From positions 8,990,001-9,054,000 of the forward strand of contig NC_013595.1 in assembly GCF_000024865.1 (NCBI RefSeq): a DNA stretch of 64,000 bases, given 5' to 3'. Both the position numbers and the translations under genes were made by a program. The stretch comes from Streptosporangium roseum DSM 43021 (lineage in GTDB: Bacteria > Actinomycetota > Actinomycetes > Streptosporangiales > Streptosporangiaceae). Of the stretch, positions 34,462-42,814 are shown piece after piece; the stretch's first letter is position 1; each line of letters opens with the position of its first letter. The notes beneath the pieces are model-generated. The model ran no database searches, was not told where the DNA came from, and worked only from the letters and a program-made list of their open reading frames with translations.

Positions 34462-36450
34462 GTGACCCAACCGCTCCTCGGTCAGCGCTCGCGCGGCGAA
34501 CTGATCGCCGAGCTCTACGACCGTCACGCCGCCGGGCTGTTCGCGTACTGTCACGACCAGCTCGGCGATCCCGGATCCGCCGCCGCCGCGCTGGTGGCCG
34601 TCCTCACCGCCGTCCCGGACGTGGAGCCCCCGCGCGCCGCGCTCTACGCGTTCGCCCGCCGCGAGATCCACCTGCGGGACGTCGTCCACGCCCCGCCCGC
34701 CGCCGGCGCCGACCCGCTCTCCGCCTTCGTCGAGCGGGTCCTGCGCGACCTGCGGCCGCACCAGCGCGAAGTACTGTACCTGTCCGGCGTGTGCGAGATG
34801 GACACCTCCGAGCTGTCCTGGGTGCTCGACGTGGCGGCCGACACCGCCGACGAGCTGACCGTGAGCGCCTGCCGGCGCTTCGCCCAGTCGCTGAGCCTGG
34901 CGCTGGCCTCGGTACGGGTGCCGGACCATCTGGCCGAGGTGTTCGGCGCCCTCGCCGTCGCCCCGGTCCGCGACGTGCTCGTCCGCGCACCCTGGGCCCT
35001 CCCGCCCGCGACGCTGCGGACCCTGGCGCTGGGGTCGCCGTCCGCTCCGGCCGCCGCCCAGCCGCCGCCCGTCCTGCAGGTCAAGCCGCTCTGGCCGACG
35101 ACCCCTGCCTGGCCGCTGCCTCCGGCCGAGGCCGGCGCGCGGACCGGCACCGGCGCGTTCTCCCCGCCGGACCGCTTCCCCGACCCGTTCGCCGATCCCC
35201 TCCCCGACCCCTTCGCCGCCCCGGAGCCCGGCGTGGTCTCCGCGCACGAGGCCGCCACCGAGCCGATGCCCAAGCTCAAGGACGCGGTCCTGACGGCGCT
35301 CGACGGGGCCGGTCCCCGCGCCCGGCGGGCGCGGCTCCAGCGGCCGAGGCCGCGCGGCGCGGCACCTCTGCCCGCCGCCCCACCGGCCCCCGCCACGCAG
35401 CCTCCCACCACGCCGGCCCCTACCACGCCGGCCCCCGCCGGGCCGTCCCTGGCCGCCGCCCCGTCACCGTGGCCGGCCGCGCCCCCGCTGCCCGCTCCGC
35501 TCCCCGCCGACGTGCTCGACGACCCTCCGGCGCCGCCCGCCGACCTCCCCCCGCCGGAGAACCTGTTCCGCCCCCTCACCCCCGAGACGCGAGCGGCCCT
35601 GGCCTACACCGACAAGCTGGTCGCCTCCGCGCCCCGCGAGGAGCCGATCCCCGCCGCGTTCGCGACCTGGCCGACGCCCGTGGCGCCGCCGGAGCCCCCG
35701 GACGCCGCACCGGCGCCGGCGGCCCCCGGCGGGACCGCCGAGGCGCAGCCGCCCCTCCCCGGCTGGCCCCTGCGCCCGGACGAGTTGGACGGACCGGCCC
35801 ACCAGGGCCGGGCGACGCCCGCACAACGGCCCGGCACCGGCCAGGCATCCGCGGAGCGGCCCGGCATCGGCCGGCAGACGTCCACGGAATGGCCTGGCTA
35901 CGACCGGACAACGCCTGCGGACCGGACCGACACCGAAGGGGCGCCCGCGGAGCGGCCGGGTCCCGGCCAGGCGGCGTCCACGGAACGGACCGGCACCGGC
36001 TGGACGCCCGCGGAGCGGCCCGACGCCGAAGGGGCGCCCGCGGAGCGGCCGGGTGCTGGCTGGACGCCCGCGGAACGGACCGACGCCGGCCGGGCGACGT
36101 CCGGGGAGCAGCCGGGTGCAGGCCGGGCGACGTCCGGGGAGCAGCCGGGTGCAGGCCGGGGACCGCACATCAGGCGGCCCAGGCACGCCGCCCCGTCCGG
36201 CGTCGCGCGACCGGGCAGCCCCCGGGCGGAGGCGATCACACCGGACAGCGCCGGCTCAGGCGAGGCGGAGGCCGGGACGGCGCAGGCCGTCCGGCCGGAG
36301 CGGACGGGCAGGCGGGCACGTCGCAGGCACAGGGTGGTGCGCGCCGAGCGCCGCCACCACGACTGGGTGTGGGAGCTGATCGGCTTCCTCATCTGCGTGG
36401 CGATCGCAATGATCGTCTTCTTTGCGGTCCCCACGATCGTCACCCCCTGA
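34462..36450 (+). CDS. Membrane-anchored sigma-factor-like protein with proline-rich repeats
   Basis: 662 residues from the GTG at 34462 (AGAGGA about 9 bp upstream). Residues 10-150 resemble a degenerate ECF sigma factor: ELIAELYDRHAAGLFAYCHD (region 2) and VLRDLRPHQREVLYLSGVCE, then LSWVLDVAADTADELTVSA (region 4). The middle ~430 residues are Pro/Ala-rich and disordered, including imperfect 13-residue repeats of the AERPG.G type. It ends with a basic stretch (RRARRRHRVVRAERR) and one membrane helix (WELIGFLICVAIAMIVFFAV). It could be a tethered sigma or a signalling scaffold. No anti-sigma is adjacent. Confidence 0.7.
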   Translation: MTQPLLGQRSRGELIAELYDRHAAGLFAYCHDQLGDPGSAAAALVAVLTAVPDVEPPRAALYAFARREIHLRDVVHAPPAAGADPLSAFVERVLRDLRPHQREVLYLSGVCEMDTSELSWVLDVAADTADELTVSACRRFAQSLSLALASVRVPDHLAEVFGALAVAPVRDVLVRAPWALPPATLRTLALGSPSAPAAAQPPPVLQVKPLWPTTPAWPLPPAEAGARTGTGAFSPPDRFPDPFADPLPDPFAAPEPGVVSAHEAATEPMPKLKDAVLTALDGAGPRARRARLQRPRPRGAAPLPAAPPAPATQPPTTPAPTTPAPAGPSLAAAPSPWPAAPPLPAPLPADVLDDPPAPPADLPPPENLFRPLTPETRAALAYTDKLVASAPREEPIPAAFATWPTPVAPPEPPDAAPAPAAPGGTAEAQPPLPGWPLRPDELDGPAHQGRATPAQRPGTGQASAERPGIGRQTSTEWPGYDRTTPADRTDTEGAPAERPGPGQAASTERTGTGWTPAERPDAEGAPAERPGAGWTPAERTDAGRATSGEQPGAGRATSGEQPGAGRGPHIRRPRHAAPSGVARPGSPRAEAITPDSAGSGEAEAGTAQAVRPERTGRRARRRHRVVRAERRHHDWVWELIGFLICVAIAMIVFFAVPTIVTP

Positions 36451-36620
36451 AGGCGGGCGCCGGCGACCGCCGGCCCCCGAGCACGGATGCCCACGACCGC
36501 CGGCCCGCAGGCACGGCCCCCATGACCGTCACCCCTGAGGACGGGGCCCGGCGACCGTCAGGCCGCAGGCACGATCGTCACCCCCTGAGGACGGGGCCCG
36601 GCGACCGTCAGGCCGCAGGC
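36434..36620. repeat. 50-bp repeats seeded by the 3' end of the sigma-like gene
   Basis: ACGGGGCCCGGCGACCGTCA, with a further CCGCAGGC after a G, is identical at 36541-36570 and 36591-36620. Each copy is preceded by a version of the gene's last codons and stop (GATCGTCACCCCCTGA), also present in the gene itself at 36435-36450. This shows tandem duplication of the stop region. The 317 bp between the two genes otherwise hold only the TGTCGCATT boxes. Confidence 0.75.
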
Positions 36621-36659
36621 GCGGGTCCCGTCGTGAGATCGGGCCCCGGGATCTTGAGG

Positions 36660-36684
36660 TGTCGCATTGGCGACATGTCGCATT
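36660..36684. promoter_or_regulatory. TGTCGCATT repeats ahead of the large subtilase
   Basis: TGTCGC-ATTG-GCGACA (36660-36675) is a perfect 6+6 inverted repeat, immediately followed by a second TGTCGCATT (36676-36684) and a T run. It lies 84-108 bp upstream of the subtilase start. It could be an operator; no candidate regulator is adjacent. Confidence 0.45.
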
Positions 36685-36767
36685 TTTGGCAGGCCGAAAC
36701 CCGTGACGTGAGAGAGTCCCGTCGCCCACTCTCGTGATCAGCAGTACCGAATCACGGAAGGCCCCTC

Positions 36768-39700
36768 ATGCACTGGCTCGCGCGTCTTACCGCCGCCGGA
36801 GCGGCACTCTCCCTCGCCCTACCGGCGTTACCGTCCGGAGCCGAGACCGCTTCCGCCCCGCCCCCGGCCGCCGGTCTCCACCGGATCACCCTGATCACCG
36901 GCGACGTGGTGACCGTCCGCCAGGCCGCGGCCGGGAAGTGGGCCGTCACGGTCGATCCCGCCAAGGGCCGGGAGAAGGTCAGGTTCACCACCCACGACCT
37001 CGACGGGAAGCTTCAGGTGCTGCCCGACGACATGGTCCCGTACGTGGCCGAGAACCTGGTCGACAAGGGTCTTTTCGCCGTCGGCGACCTGATCGAGCAG
37101 GGGTACGACGACGCCGGCAGCCGCACGCTGCCGCTGCTGCTCGCCTACGACAAGGGCGCACGGACCTCCGGCGCCCTGCCCGGCGCCAAGGCGGGGACCG
37201 AGCTGGAAAGCATCGGCGCGCGGGCGGTGGACGCCGGCAAGGGCGAGCTGGCCGCGTTCTGGAAGGCCGTCGAGGCGGCGCCGTCGGCCCGCTCCGGCGG
37301 GCCCCGGCTGGCCTCGGGAATCCGGAAGATCTGGCTGGACGCCAAGGTCACCGCGGACCTGGAGCACAGCGTTCCGCAGATCGGCGCCCCCGACGCCTGG
37401 AAGAGCGGGTTCGACGGCAAGGGCGTCAAGGTGGCCGTCCTCGACACCGGCGCCGACGAGAACCATCCCGACCTCGCCGGAAAGATCACCGACAGGCGCA
37501 ACTTCACCGCCGACCCCTCGACCCAGGACGGCCACGGGCACGGCACCCACGTGGCGACCACCGTCGCGGGCCTCGGGACGGCCTCCCAGGGCCGCCGCAA
37601 GGGCGTGGCCCCCGGCGCCGAGCTGATCATCGGCAAGGTGCTGGACAGCGGCGGCTCGGGCCAGTTCTCCCAGATCATCGAGGGCATGGAGTGGGCCGCG
37701 GCGTCCGGCGCCGACGTGGTGAACCTGAGCCTCGGCGGCGAGGCGACCGACGGCACCGACCCCGCCAGCGCCGCCCTGAACGCGCTGACCGAGCAGACCG
37801 GCACCCTCTTCGTCGTCGCGGCCGGCAACGAGGGCCGGGAGTACGCCGTCGGCACCCCCGGCGCCGCGACCTCCGCGCTGACCGTCGGCGCGGTCGGCGC
37901 CGACGAGACGCTCGCCCCCTTCTCCAGCCGTGGCCCGCGTCTCGACGGAGGCGCCAAGCCGGACATCACCGCCCCGGGAGTGGCGATCGTGGCCGCGCGG
38001 GCCGAGGGCACCTCGATGGGCCAGCCCGCCGACGAGCGCTACACCGCCGCGTCCGGGACCTCGATGGCGACCCCGCACGTGGCCGGCGCCGCCGCGATCC
38101 TCAAGCAGCGGCACCCGGACTGGAAGGCCAAGCAGCTCAAGGACGCCCTGATCTCGACCGCCAGGACCGCGCGGGATCTGACCGTCTACGAGCAGGGCGG
38201 CGGCCGGGTGGACGTCGCGCGCGCCGTACGGCAGGACGTCACGGCCACCGGCGTGCTCGACCTGGGCACCCACCAGGACGGCGGCTCCACGGCCCCCTCC
38301 GGGACCGTCGCCTACACCAACTCCACCCAGGCGGCCGTCTCCCTGGCGCTGACCGCCACCCTGAGCAACCTGGACGGTGACGCCCCCGCGCAGGGCGCGC
38401 TCACCCTGGGGTCGGCGTCGATCACCGTCGACGCCGGCGCCACGGTCACGGTCCCGGTGAGCGCCGACCTGGCGAAGCTGGCCCACGGCCGGCACTCCGG
38501 CCATCTCACCGCGACCACCGCGGACGGCTCGGTCGCCCTGCAGACCACGCTGGCGCTGACCAGGAGCCCCCGCACCCACAAGGTGCGCATCAGCGCCGTC
38601 GGCAAGGACGGCAGGCCGGCGAGCGTGAGCACCGTCTTCATGTTCGGCCCCGGCACGCGGGACAACCTCCTCACCTACATCATGCCGTGGGAGGCCGAGG
38701 AGGGGAAAACCTTCGAGGTCCCCGAGGGCACCTACTACGCGCAGAGTCAGTTCGGCGAGGAACGGTCGGGCTCGCGCGTCATCGACATCAAGATCGACAT
38801 CCCCGAGTTCCCGGTGACCGGCGACGCGGAGCTGGTGTTCGACGCGCGGAAGACGCGGCCGATCGTGATCAAGACGCCGCAGCCGGCGGTCCAGGAGGGC
38901 ATCTCCACGTTCGCCAGCTACCGCGACACCGGCACCCGGAAGATCTCCTCGTCGTTCATGAACTTCCCCTCGGTCGACGAGCTGCACGTGGCCGAGACGC
39001 AGCCGGTCCGCCAGGGTGCCTTCGAGTTCACCTCGCGCTGGCAGTACGGCGCGCCGAGGCTGTCGTCACGGGTCAGCGGCCTCAAGGGGCCGCTGGACCT
39101 CTCCCCGACGGTGAGGTCACCGGAGTGGAACGGCAGGTACCGGTGGGAGCTCGTCGACGGTGGACACGGCACCCCCGAGGAGCTCGGCGCTCTCAAGCTG
39201 CGCGGCCGGGCGGTCGTCATGTCGAGCGCCTCGCAGGACGACCCCCAGTGGGACGAGATGATCGCCGCCGCCGCCGAGGCGGGCGCCGCGGCGGCCGTCG
39301 TCGTACCGGCCGCCGACGACAGCCCGTGGCAGTACTGGTCGCCGGTCATGGACAGGCAGGCGATCCCGGCCGCCGCGATCCCCTATGAGCAGGGGAAGAA
39401 GCTGCTGGAGCGGGTCCGCAAGGGCAAGGCCGTCCTCGACGTGACCGGGAACATGGCCATCCCCTACCTCTACGACATCTCGCAGGTCTCCAAGGGGCGG
39501 ATCCCGGAGCAGATCGTCTACGAGGCCAACGCCTCCAACCTGGCCCGGGTGGACACCGGCTACCACGAGACCGGCGGCTTCGGCTGGGCCAAGGAGCAGC
39601 GGTTCGGCTGGCGGCCGTGGCAGGTCTTCTCCAACGAGGGACAGCGGTGGGTCCGCACGGGATCCGCGCGCGCCGAGTACGTCACCTCGGGCGACACCGA

Positions 39701-40487
39701 GTGGGAGCACGTGGCGCAGCACATGTTCACCTGGGAGTCGATGCGCCCGCTCACCCCCGGGCTCACCGGCGGGCTGCGCAGCTACGCCGCCGGTGAGAAG
39801 GTCGGCGAGCGATGGTTCGGCCCCGTCGTGCGGCCGGCGGTCCCGCCGGGCAGGCCGGAGTCCGTCCCGACCCGGACGGGGGACACCCTGAGGCTCGACA
39901 TCCCCGAGTTCGTCGACGCCGCCGGCCACTACGGCTACGCGTTCAGCTCCGACGAGGAGGACACCGTCTCGGCCCGCTTCTACCGCGACGGCACGCTCGT
40001 CGAGGAGCCGCGACGGGCCGTGGGGAACTTCCCCGCCGTTCCCGGGAAGGCCACCTACCGGATGGAGCTGTCCACCAAGCGCTCGTCGGAGGAGTGGACG
40101 TACGCCACCGAGACCAGCACGGCGTGGACGTTCGGGTCCGCCCGCCCGAAGTCCGGCTCCGAACCGCTGCCGCTGCTCGGCGTCGACTACACCGTGCCCG
40201 CCGACCTCGACGGCCGGGTCCGCCGGACGCTGCCGGTCCCGCTGGACTTCAGCGTGCGGAGCACCGCGCCCGGCCTCGCCCTGCGGCAGGTCACGGCCGA
40301 GCTCTCCTATGACGACGGAAAGAGCTGGAAGCGCCTGGTGCTGCTGCCCCGCGGCAAGGACCGCTACTCCACCCTGGTCTCCCACCAGGCGGGCAGGGGA
40401 CAGTACGTCTCGCTTCGGGTCACCGCGAACGACGCCGCCGGGAACGCGGTCGAGCAGACCGTGCTCCGCGCCTACGGCGTGAAGTAG
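36768..40487 (+). CDS. Large secreted S8 subtilisin-like protease
   Basis: 1239 residues. Signal peptide MHWLARLTAAGAALSLALPA; long N-terminal prodomain to about residue 210 (HRITLITGDVVTVRQ start, typical of large actinomycete subtilases). Catalytic domain: D226 (VLDTGAD), H258 (GHGHGTHVATTVAG), Asn in AAGNEG, S432 (GTSMATPHVAGAA). After about residue 490 come beta-sandwich domains, a PA-like insertion (AAAAVVVPAADDSPWQYW, about 835-900) and a C-terminal domain with YDDGKSWKRLVLLPRGKDRYS. It digests extracellular protein; a very strong hairpin terminates the gene. Confidence 0.93.
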   Translation: MHWLARLTAAGAALSLALPALPSGAETASAPPPAAGLHRITLITGDVVTVRQAAAGKWAVTVDPAKGREKVRFTTHDLDGKLQVLPDDMVPYVAENLVDKGLFAVGDLIEQGYDDAGSRTLPLLLAYDKGARTSGALPGAKAGTELESIGARAVDAGKGELAAFWKAVEAAPSARSGGPRLASGIRKIWLDAKVTADLEHSVPQIGAPDAWKSGFDGKGVKVAVLDTGADENHPDLAGKITDRRNFTADPSTQDGHGHGTHVATTVAGLGTASQGRRKGVAPGAELIIGKVLDSGGSGQFSQIIEGMEWAAASGADVVNLSLGGEATDGTDPASAALNALTEQTGTLFVVAAGNEGREYAVGTPGAATSALTVGAVGADETLAPFSSRGPRLDGGAKPDITAPGVAIVAARAEGTSMGQPADERYTAASGTSMATPHVAGAAAILKQRHPDWKAKQLKDALISTARTARDLTVYEQGGGRVDVARAVRQDVTATGVLDLGTHQDGGSTAPSGTVAYTNSTQAAVSLALTATLSNLDGDAPAQGALTLGSASITVDAGATVTVPVSADLAKLAHGRHSGHLTATTADGSVALQTTLALTRSPRTHKVRISAVGKDGRPASVSTVFMFGPGTRDNLLTYIMPWEAEEGKTFEVPEGTYYAQSQFGEERSGSRVIDIKIDIPEFPVTGDAELVFDARKTRPIVIKTPQPAVQEGISTFASYRDTGTRKISSSFMNFPSVDELHVAETQPVRQGAFEFTSRWQYGAPRLSSRVSGLKGPLDLSPTVRSPEWNGRYRWELVDGGHGTPEELGALKLRGRAVVMSSASQDDPQWDEMIAAAAEAGAAAAVVVPAADDSPWQYWSPVMDRQAIPAAAIPYEQGKKLLERVRKGKAVLDVTGNMAIPYLYDISQVSKGRIPEQIVYEANASNLARVDTGYHETGGFGWAKEQRFGWRPWQVFSNEGQRWVRTGSARAEYVTSGDTEWEHVAQHMFTWESMRPLTPGLTGGLRSYAAGEKVGERWFGPVVRPAVPPGRPESVPTRTGDTLRLDIPEFVDAAGHYGYAFSSDEEDTVSARFYRDGTLVEEPRRAVGNFPAVPGKATYRMELSTKRSSEEWTYATETSTAWTFGSARPKSGSEPLPLLGVDYTVPADLDGRVRRTLPVPLDFSVRSTAPGLALRQVTAELSYDDGKSWKRLVLLPRGKDRYSTLVSHQAGRGQYVSLRVTANDAAGNAVEQTVLRAYGVK

Positions 40488-40501
40488 AGGCCGGACTCTC
40501 C

Positions 40502-40531
40502 GGGGCCGGTACGGCGAGCCGTACCGGCCCC
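40502..40531 (+). terminator. Strong terminator of the large subtilase gene
   Basis: GGGGCCGGTACGGC (40502-40515) and GCCGTACCGGCCCC (40518-40531) form a perfect 14-bp stem separated by GA. It begins 15 bp after the stop. Confidence 0.8.
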
Positions 40532-40670
40532 TCCCCCGGCCCGCAGGCGCGGTGTCGGAAACCCTCACACCTGAACGATCACAGTGGTGGCCGTCCGTCG
40601 TGGTCGTGGCCCTGTCCGCACGCTCTCGCCCCGTCTCACGATCCGCGACTGGAGTACGGAGAGAGCACCG

Positions 40671-41141
40671 CTAGCGCAGCAGCGGGAGCCTCCCCGTGAG
40701 GCGCTCCACGACCGCGCGCGGCCCCAGCAGGCTTACCGCGTAGTACGAGAGGTCCTCGCCGCCGGTGCGGGCGAGCTCGGCCAGATACTCGTCGTAGACG
40801 TTGGTCTGTTGCGCGATGGCCGCCATGTCGGTGACGACCAGTTCCGGTTCCCCGGCCGCGTCGTTCCTGACCCGGCGGACGGTCGCGGCGGGCGCGGCCA
40901 GCACGGTGCATCCGGTCCACGGCAGCCCGGCGTGCGCCCGGCCTGAGGCGTCGGTGCCGGCCGAACCCAGGATCGCCGGTACGGCCTCGCCCACGGAGGC
41001 GGCCAGGCAGGCGGCGGCGTTGGCCTGCAGGCCGCGGGGGAGGTCACGGTCGATCACGATCACCCACTTCACCGGAAGCTGCCGCGTGGGCAGGCCGGTC
41101 TGGCGTTCGAGGCTGTCGATCCAGTCGGCCAGCACAGTCAT
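40671..41141 (-). CDS. DUF2000 family protein
   Basis: 156 residues. Start MTVLADWIDSLERQTGLPTR; core KWVIVIDRDLPRGLQANAAA, SVGEAVPAILG, DASGRAHAGL and the closing SLLGPRAVVERLTGRLPLLR, the landmarks of DUF2000 proteins. Their role is unknown; the fold resembles peptidyl-tRNA hydrolase 2-like proteins. Divergent from an Lrp/AsnC regulator, a pairing that suggests control by an amino acid or related metabolite. Confidence 0.82.
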   Translation of the reverse strand: MTVLADWIDSLERQTGLPTRQLPVKWVIVIDRDLPRGLQANAAACLAASVGEAVPAILGSAGTDASGRAHAGLPWTGCTVLAAPAATVRRVRNDAAGEPELVVTDMAAIAQQTNVYDEYLAELARTGGEDLSYYAVSLLGPRAVVERLTGRLPLLR

Positions 41142-41216
41142 CTACAGTCCTTTCGCTGAATTTCCAAAAGGACAATTGCATTTTTGCCGCAGGTCATACA
41201 ACTTCAGATCACTCTT

Positions 41217-41233
41217 TCCGAAGAAAGTTCGGA
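41217..41233. promoter_or_regulatory. Candidate Lrp-type operator
   Basis: TCCGAA (41217-41222), GAAAG and TTCGGA (41228-41233) form an inverted repeat within the 107-bp divergent gap, 16 bp upstream of the Lrp start. Its use is inferred. Confidence 0.5.
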
Positions 41234-41248
41234 GATTTCTGCGAAGAT

Positions 41249-41746
41249 GTGTCCGTGGACGAACTTGATACGGCCATCCTCGCCGAGCTGCAGCGTGACG
41301 GCCGCCAGACCAACCGCGAGCTCGCCGAGCGGATCGGCATCGCGCCCTCGACCTGCCTGGAACGGGTGCGATCGCTGCGGAGCAGGCGAGTGATCGAAGG
41401 CTTCCACGCCGAGGTCAATCTCGCCGCCATCGGCCGCCCGGTCCAGGCGCTCATCAACGTCCGGCTGCACCCGAAGATCCGCGAGGCGGTCGAGGGCTTC
41501 CGCGACTATGTCGCCGCGCTCCCCGAGACTCTCGCGGTCTTCGTGGTGTCCGGCGGCGACGACTTCATCATCCAGGTGGCCGTCCGCGACGCCGGCCACC
41601 TGCGCGACTTCGTCCTCGACCACGTCTCCCGGCATCGGAACATCGCCGACGTGCGCACCTCGCTGGTCTACGACCACATCCGCAAGACCTCCGTCGAGGT
41701 TCTGCCTCCGGAGCGGCCGAGCCCTCCCCGGACCCGTCGTGGATGA
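41249..41746 (+). CDS. Lrp/AsnC-family transcriptional regulator
   Basis: 165 residues from a GTG at 41249 (GTG 41255 is an alternative). N-terminal HTH: LDTAILAELQRDGRQTNRELAERIGIAPSTCLERV. C-terminal RAM ligand domain: GRPVQALINVRLHPK, then TLAVFVVSGGDDFIIQVAV and DHVSRHRNIADVRTSLVYD. It probably regulates itself and the divergent DUF2000 gene in response to an amino acid or related molecule. Confidence 0.9.
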   Translation: MSVDELDTAILAELQRDGRQTNRELAERIGIAPSTCLERVRSLRSRRVIEGFHAEVNLAAIGRPVQALINVRLHPKIREAVEGFRDYVAALPETLAVFVVSGGDDFIIQVAVRDAGHLRDFVLDHVSRHRNIADVRTSLVYDHIRKTSVEVLPPERPSPPRTRRG

Positions 41747-41943
41747 GAGCGGACGCGTGGGGGGCGCGTCACCGGCCATCGCGGACTCTCGCTCGGGTGA
41801 TGGTGGCGACGACAGACGGCTCGTGTCCGTGGCCGCGTTCAGCTCGCCGGATGGTCTGTCGCGGGCTGTGCCTGCCGCGGGCTGAAGGCCAGTTCAGCCG
41901 TCTTCAGGTTCGCTTTAGCATGCACTCGTGAGAGTGAAGCTCC

Positions 41944-42813
41944 ATGACCGACTCCCGAGTGCCGCTCGCGATCGCCGCGACCATCCTGGCGACCCTCACG
42001 GGCTGCGCCTCGTCCGGCGGGACCGAGGCGGCCGCGACGCCCTCCGCTGATCCCGCCAACCAGCAGCGCCAGGCCCAGACCCAGCTCGCCACCTGCATGA
42101 AGGGCAAGGGCTTCACCTATCACCCGATGGTGTCCATGCCGGAGCCGCCGGACGCGATCAAGCAGGAGATGTCCGGCGACTACGCCGGGATGAAGAAATA
42201 TCGCAGTAAGTACGGCTTCGGGTTCGCCGCCTCCTTCGTCTACCCCAACGACGGGGTCGGCCGGATGGCCCGCCGGATGGGTGACGGGGACGGCGGCGAC
42301 GACCCCAACGGCAAGGTGATCGCCGGGCTGTCGAAGCCGCAGCGGGAGGCGTATTTCGACGCGATGAGCGCCTGCCACCTCGAGATGATCAACAAGGCCA
42401 CCGGCAAGAAGCACAAGTCGATGCAGGAAGCGGGCAAGGCCCAGAGCGAGATGATGGAGCAGATCATCAGCCGCGAGATCGACGGCGATCCCAAGCTGGT
42501 GGAGCTGGCGGGCGCGTTCGCCGACTGCCTCAAGGGCAAAGGCTACCGGGTCACCTCGCAGCGCCCTTCCGACATCGCGCGCAGCACCGAGAACTCGTTC
42601 ATGACGGAGTTCGGCGAGCTCGCCAGGGAGCAGACCCCGACGGCGGACGAGGCGCGACCCCTGTTGCAGCGCGAGATCAAGGCAGCCCTGGACGACCTGG
42701 AGTGCGGCAAGGACTTCTACGCCGCCTACCGGCCCAAGCTGAACGAGGTCTACGAGCGTGCCCAGCTCCTGCCCGGCATGGGCATGGGCATGGCCGTCAC
42801 GGTCAAGGGGTGA
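41944..42813 (+). CDS. Lipoprotein of a MacAB-like export operon
   Basis: 289 residues. Lipobox LTGC after a short hydrophobic stretch (AIAATILATLTGC), then an Ala/Thr linker. The mature part is Lys/Met-rich and helical with conserved-looking Cys (TCMKGKGFTYHP, SACHLEMINKAT, DCLKGKGYRVTS, LECGKDFYAAY); the CMKGKG/CLKGKG pair suggests an internal duplication. No enzyme motif. It starts the operon with the adaptor (next start 1 bp after its stop), so it may be a surface or substrate-delivery subunit. Confidence 0.8.
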   Translation: MTDSRVPLAIAATILATLTGCASSGGTEAAATPSADPANQQRQAQTQLATCMKGKGFTYHPMVSMPEPPDAIKQEMSGDYAGMKKYRSKYGFGFAASFVYPNDGVGRMARRMGDGDGGDDPNGKVIAGLSKPQREAYFDAMSACHLEMINKATGKKHKSMQEAGKAQSEMMEQIISREIDGDPKLVELAGAFADCLKGKGYRVTSQRPSDIARSTENSFMTEFGELAREQTPTADEARPLLQREIKAALDDLECGKDFYAAYRPKLNEVYERAQLLPGMGMGMAVTVKG

Positions 42814-42814
42814 C

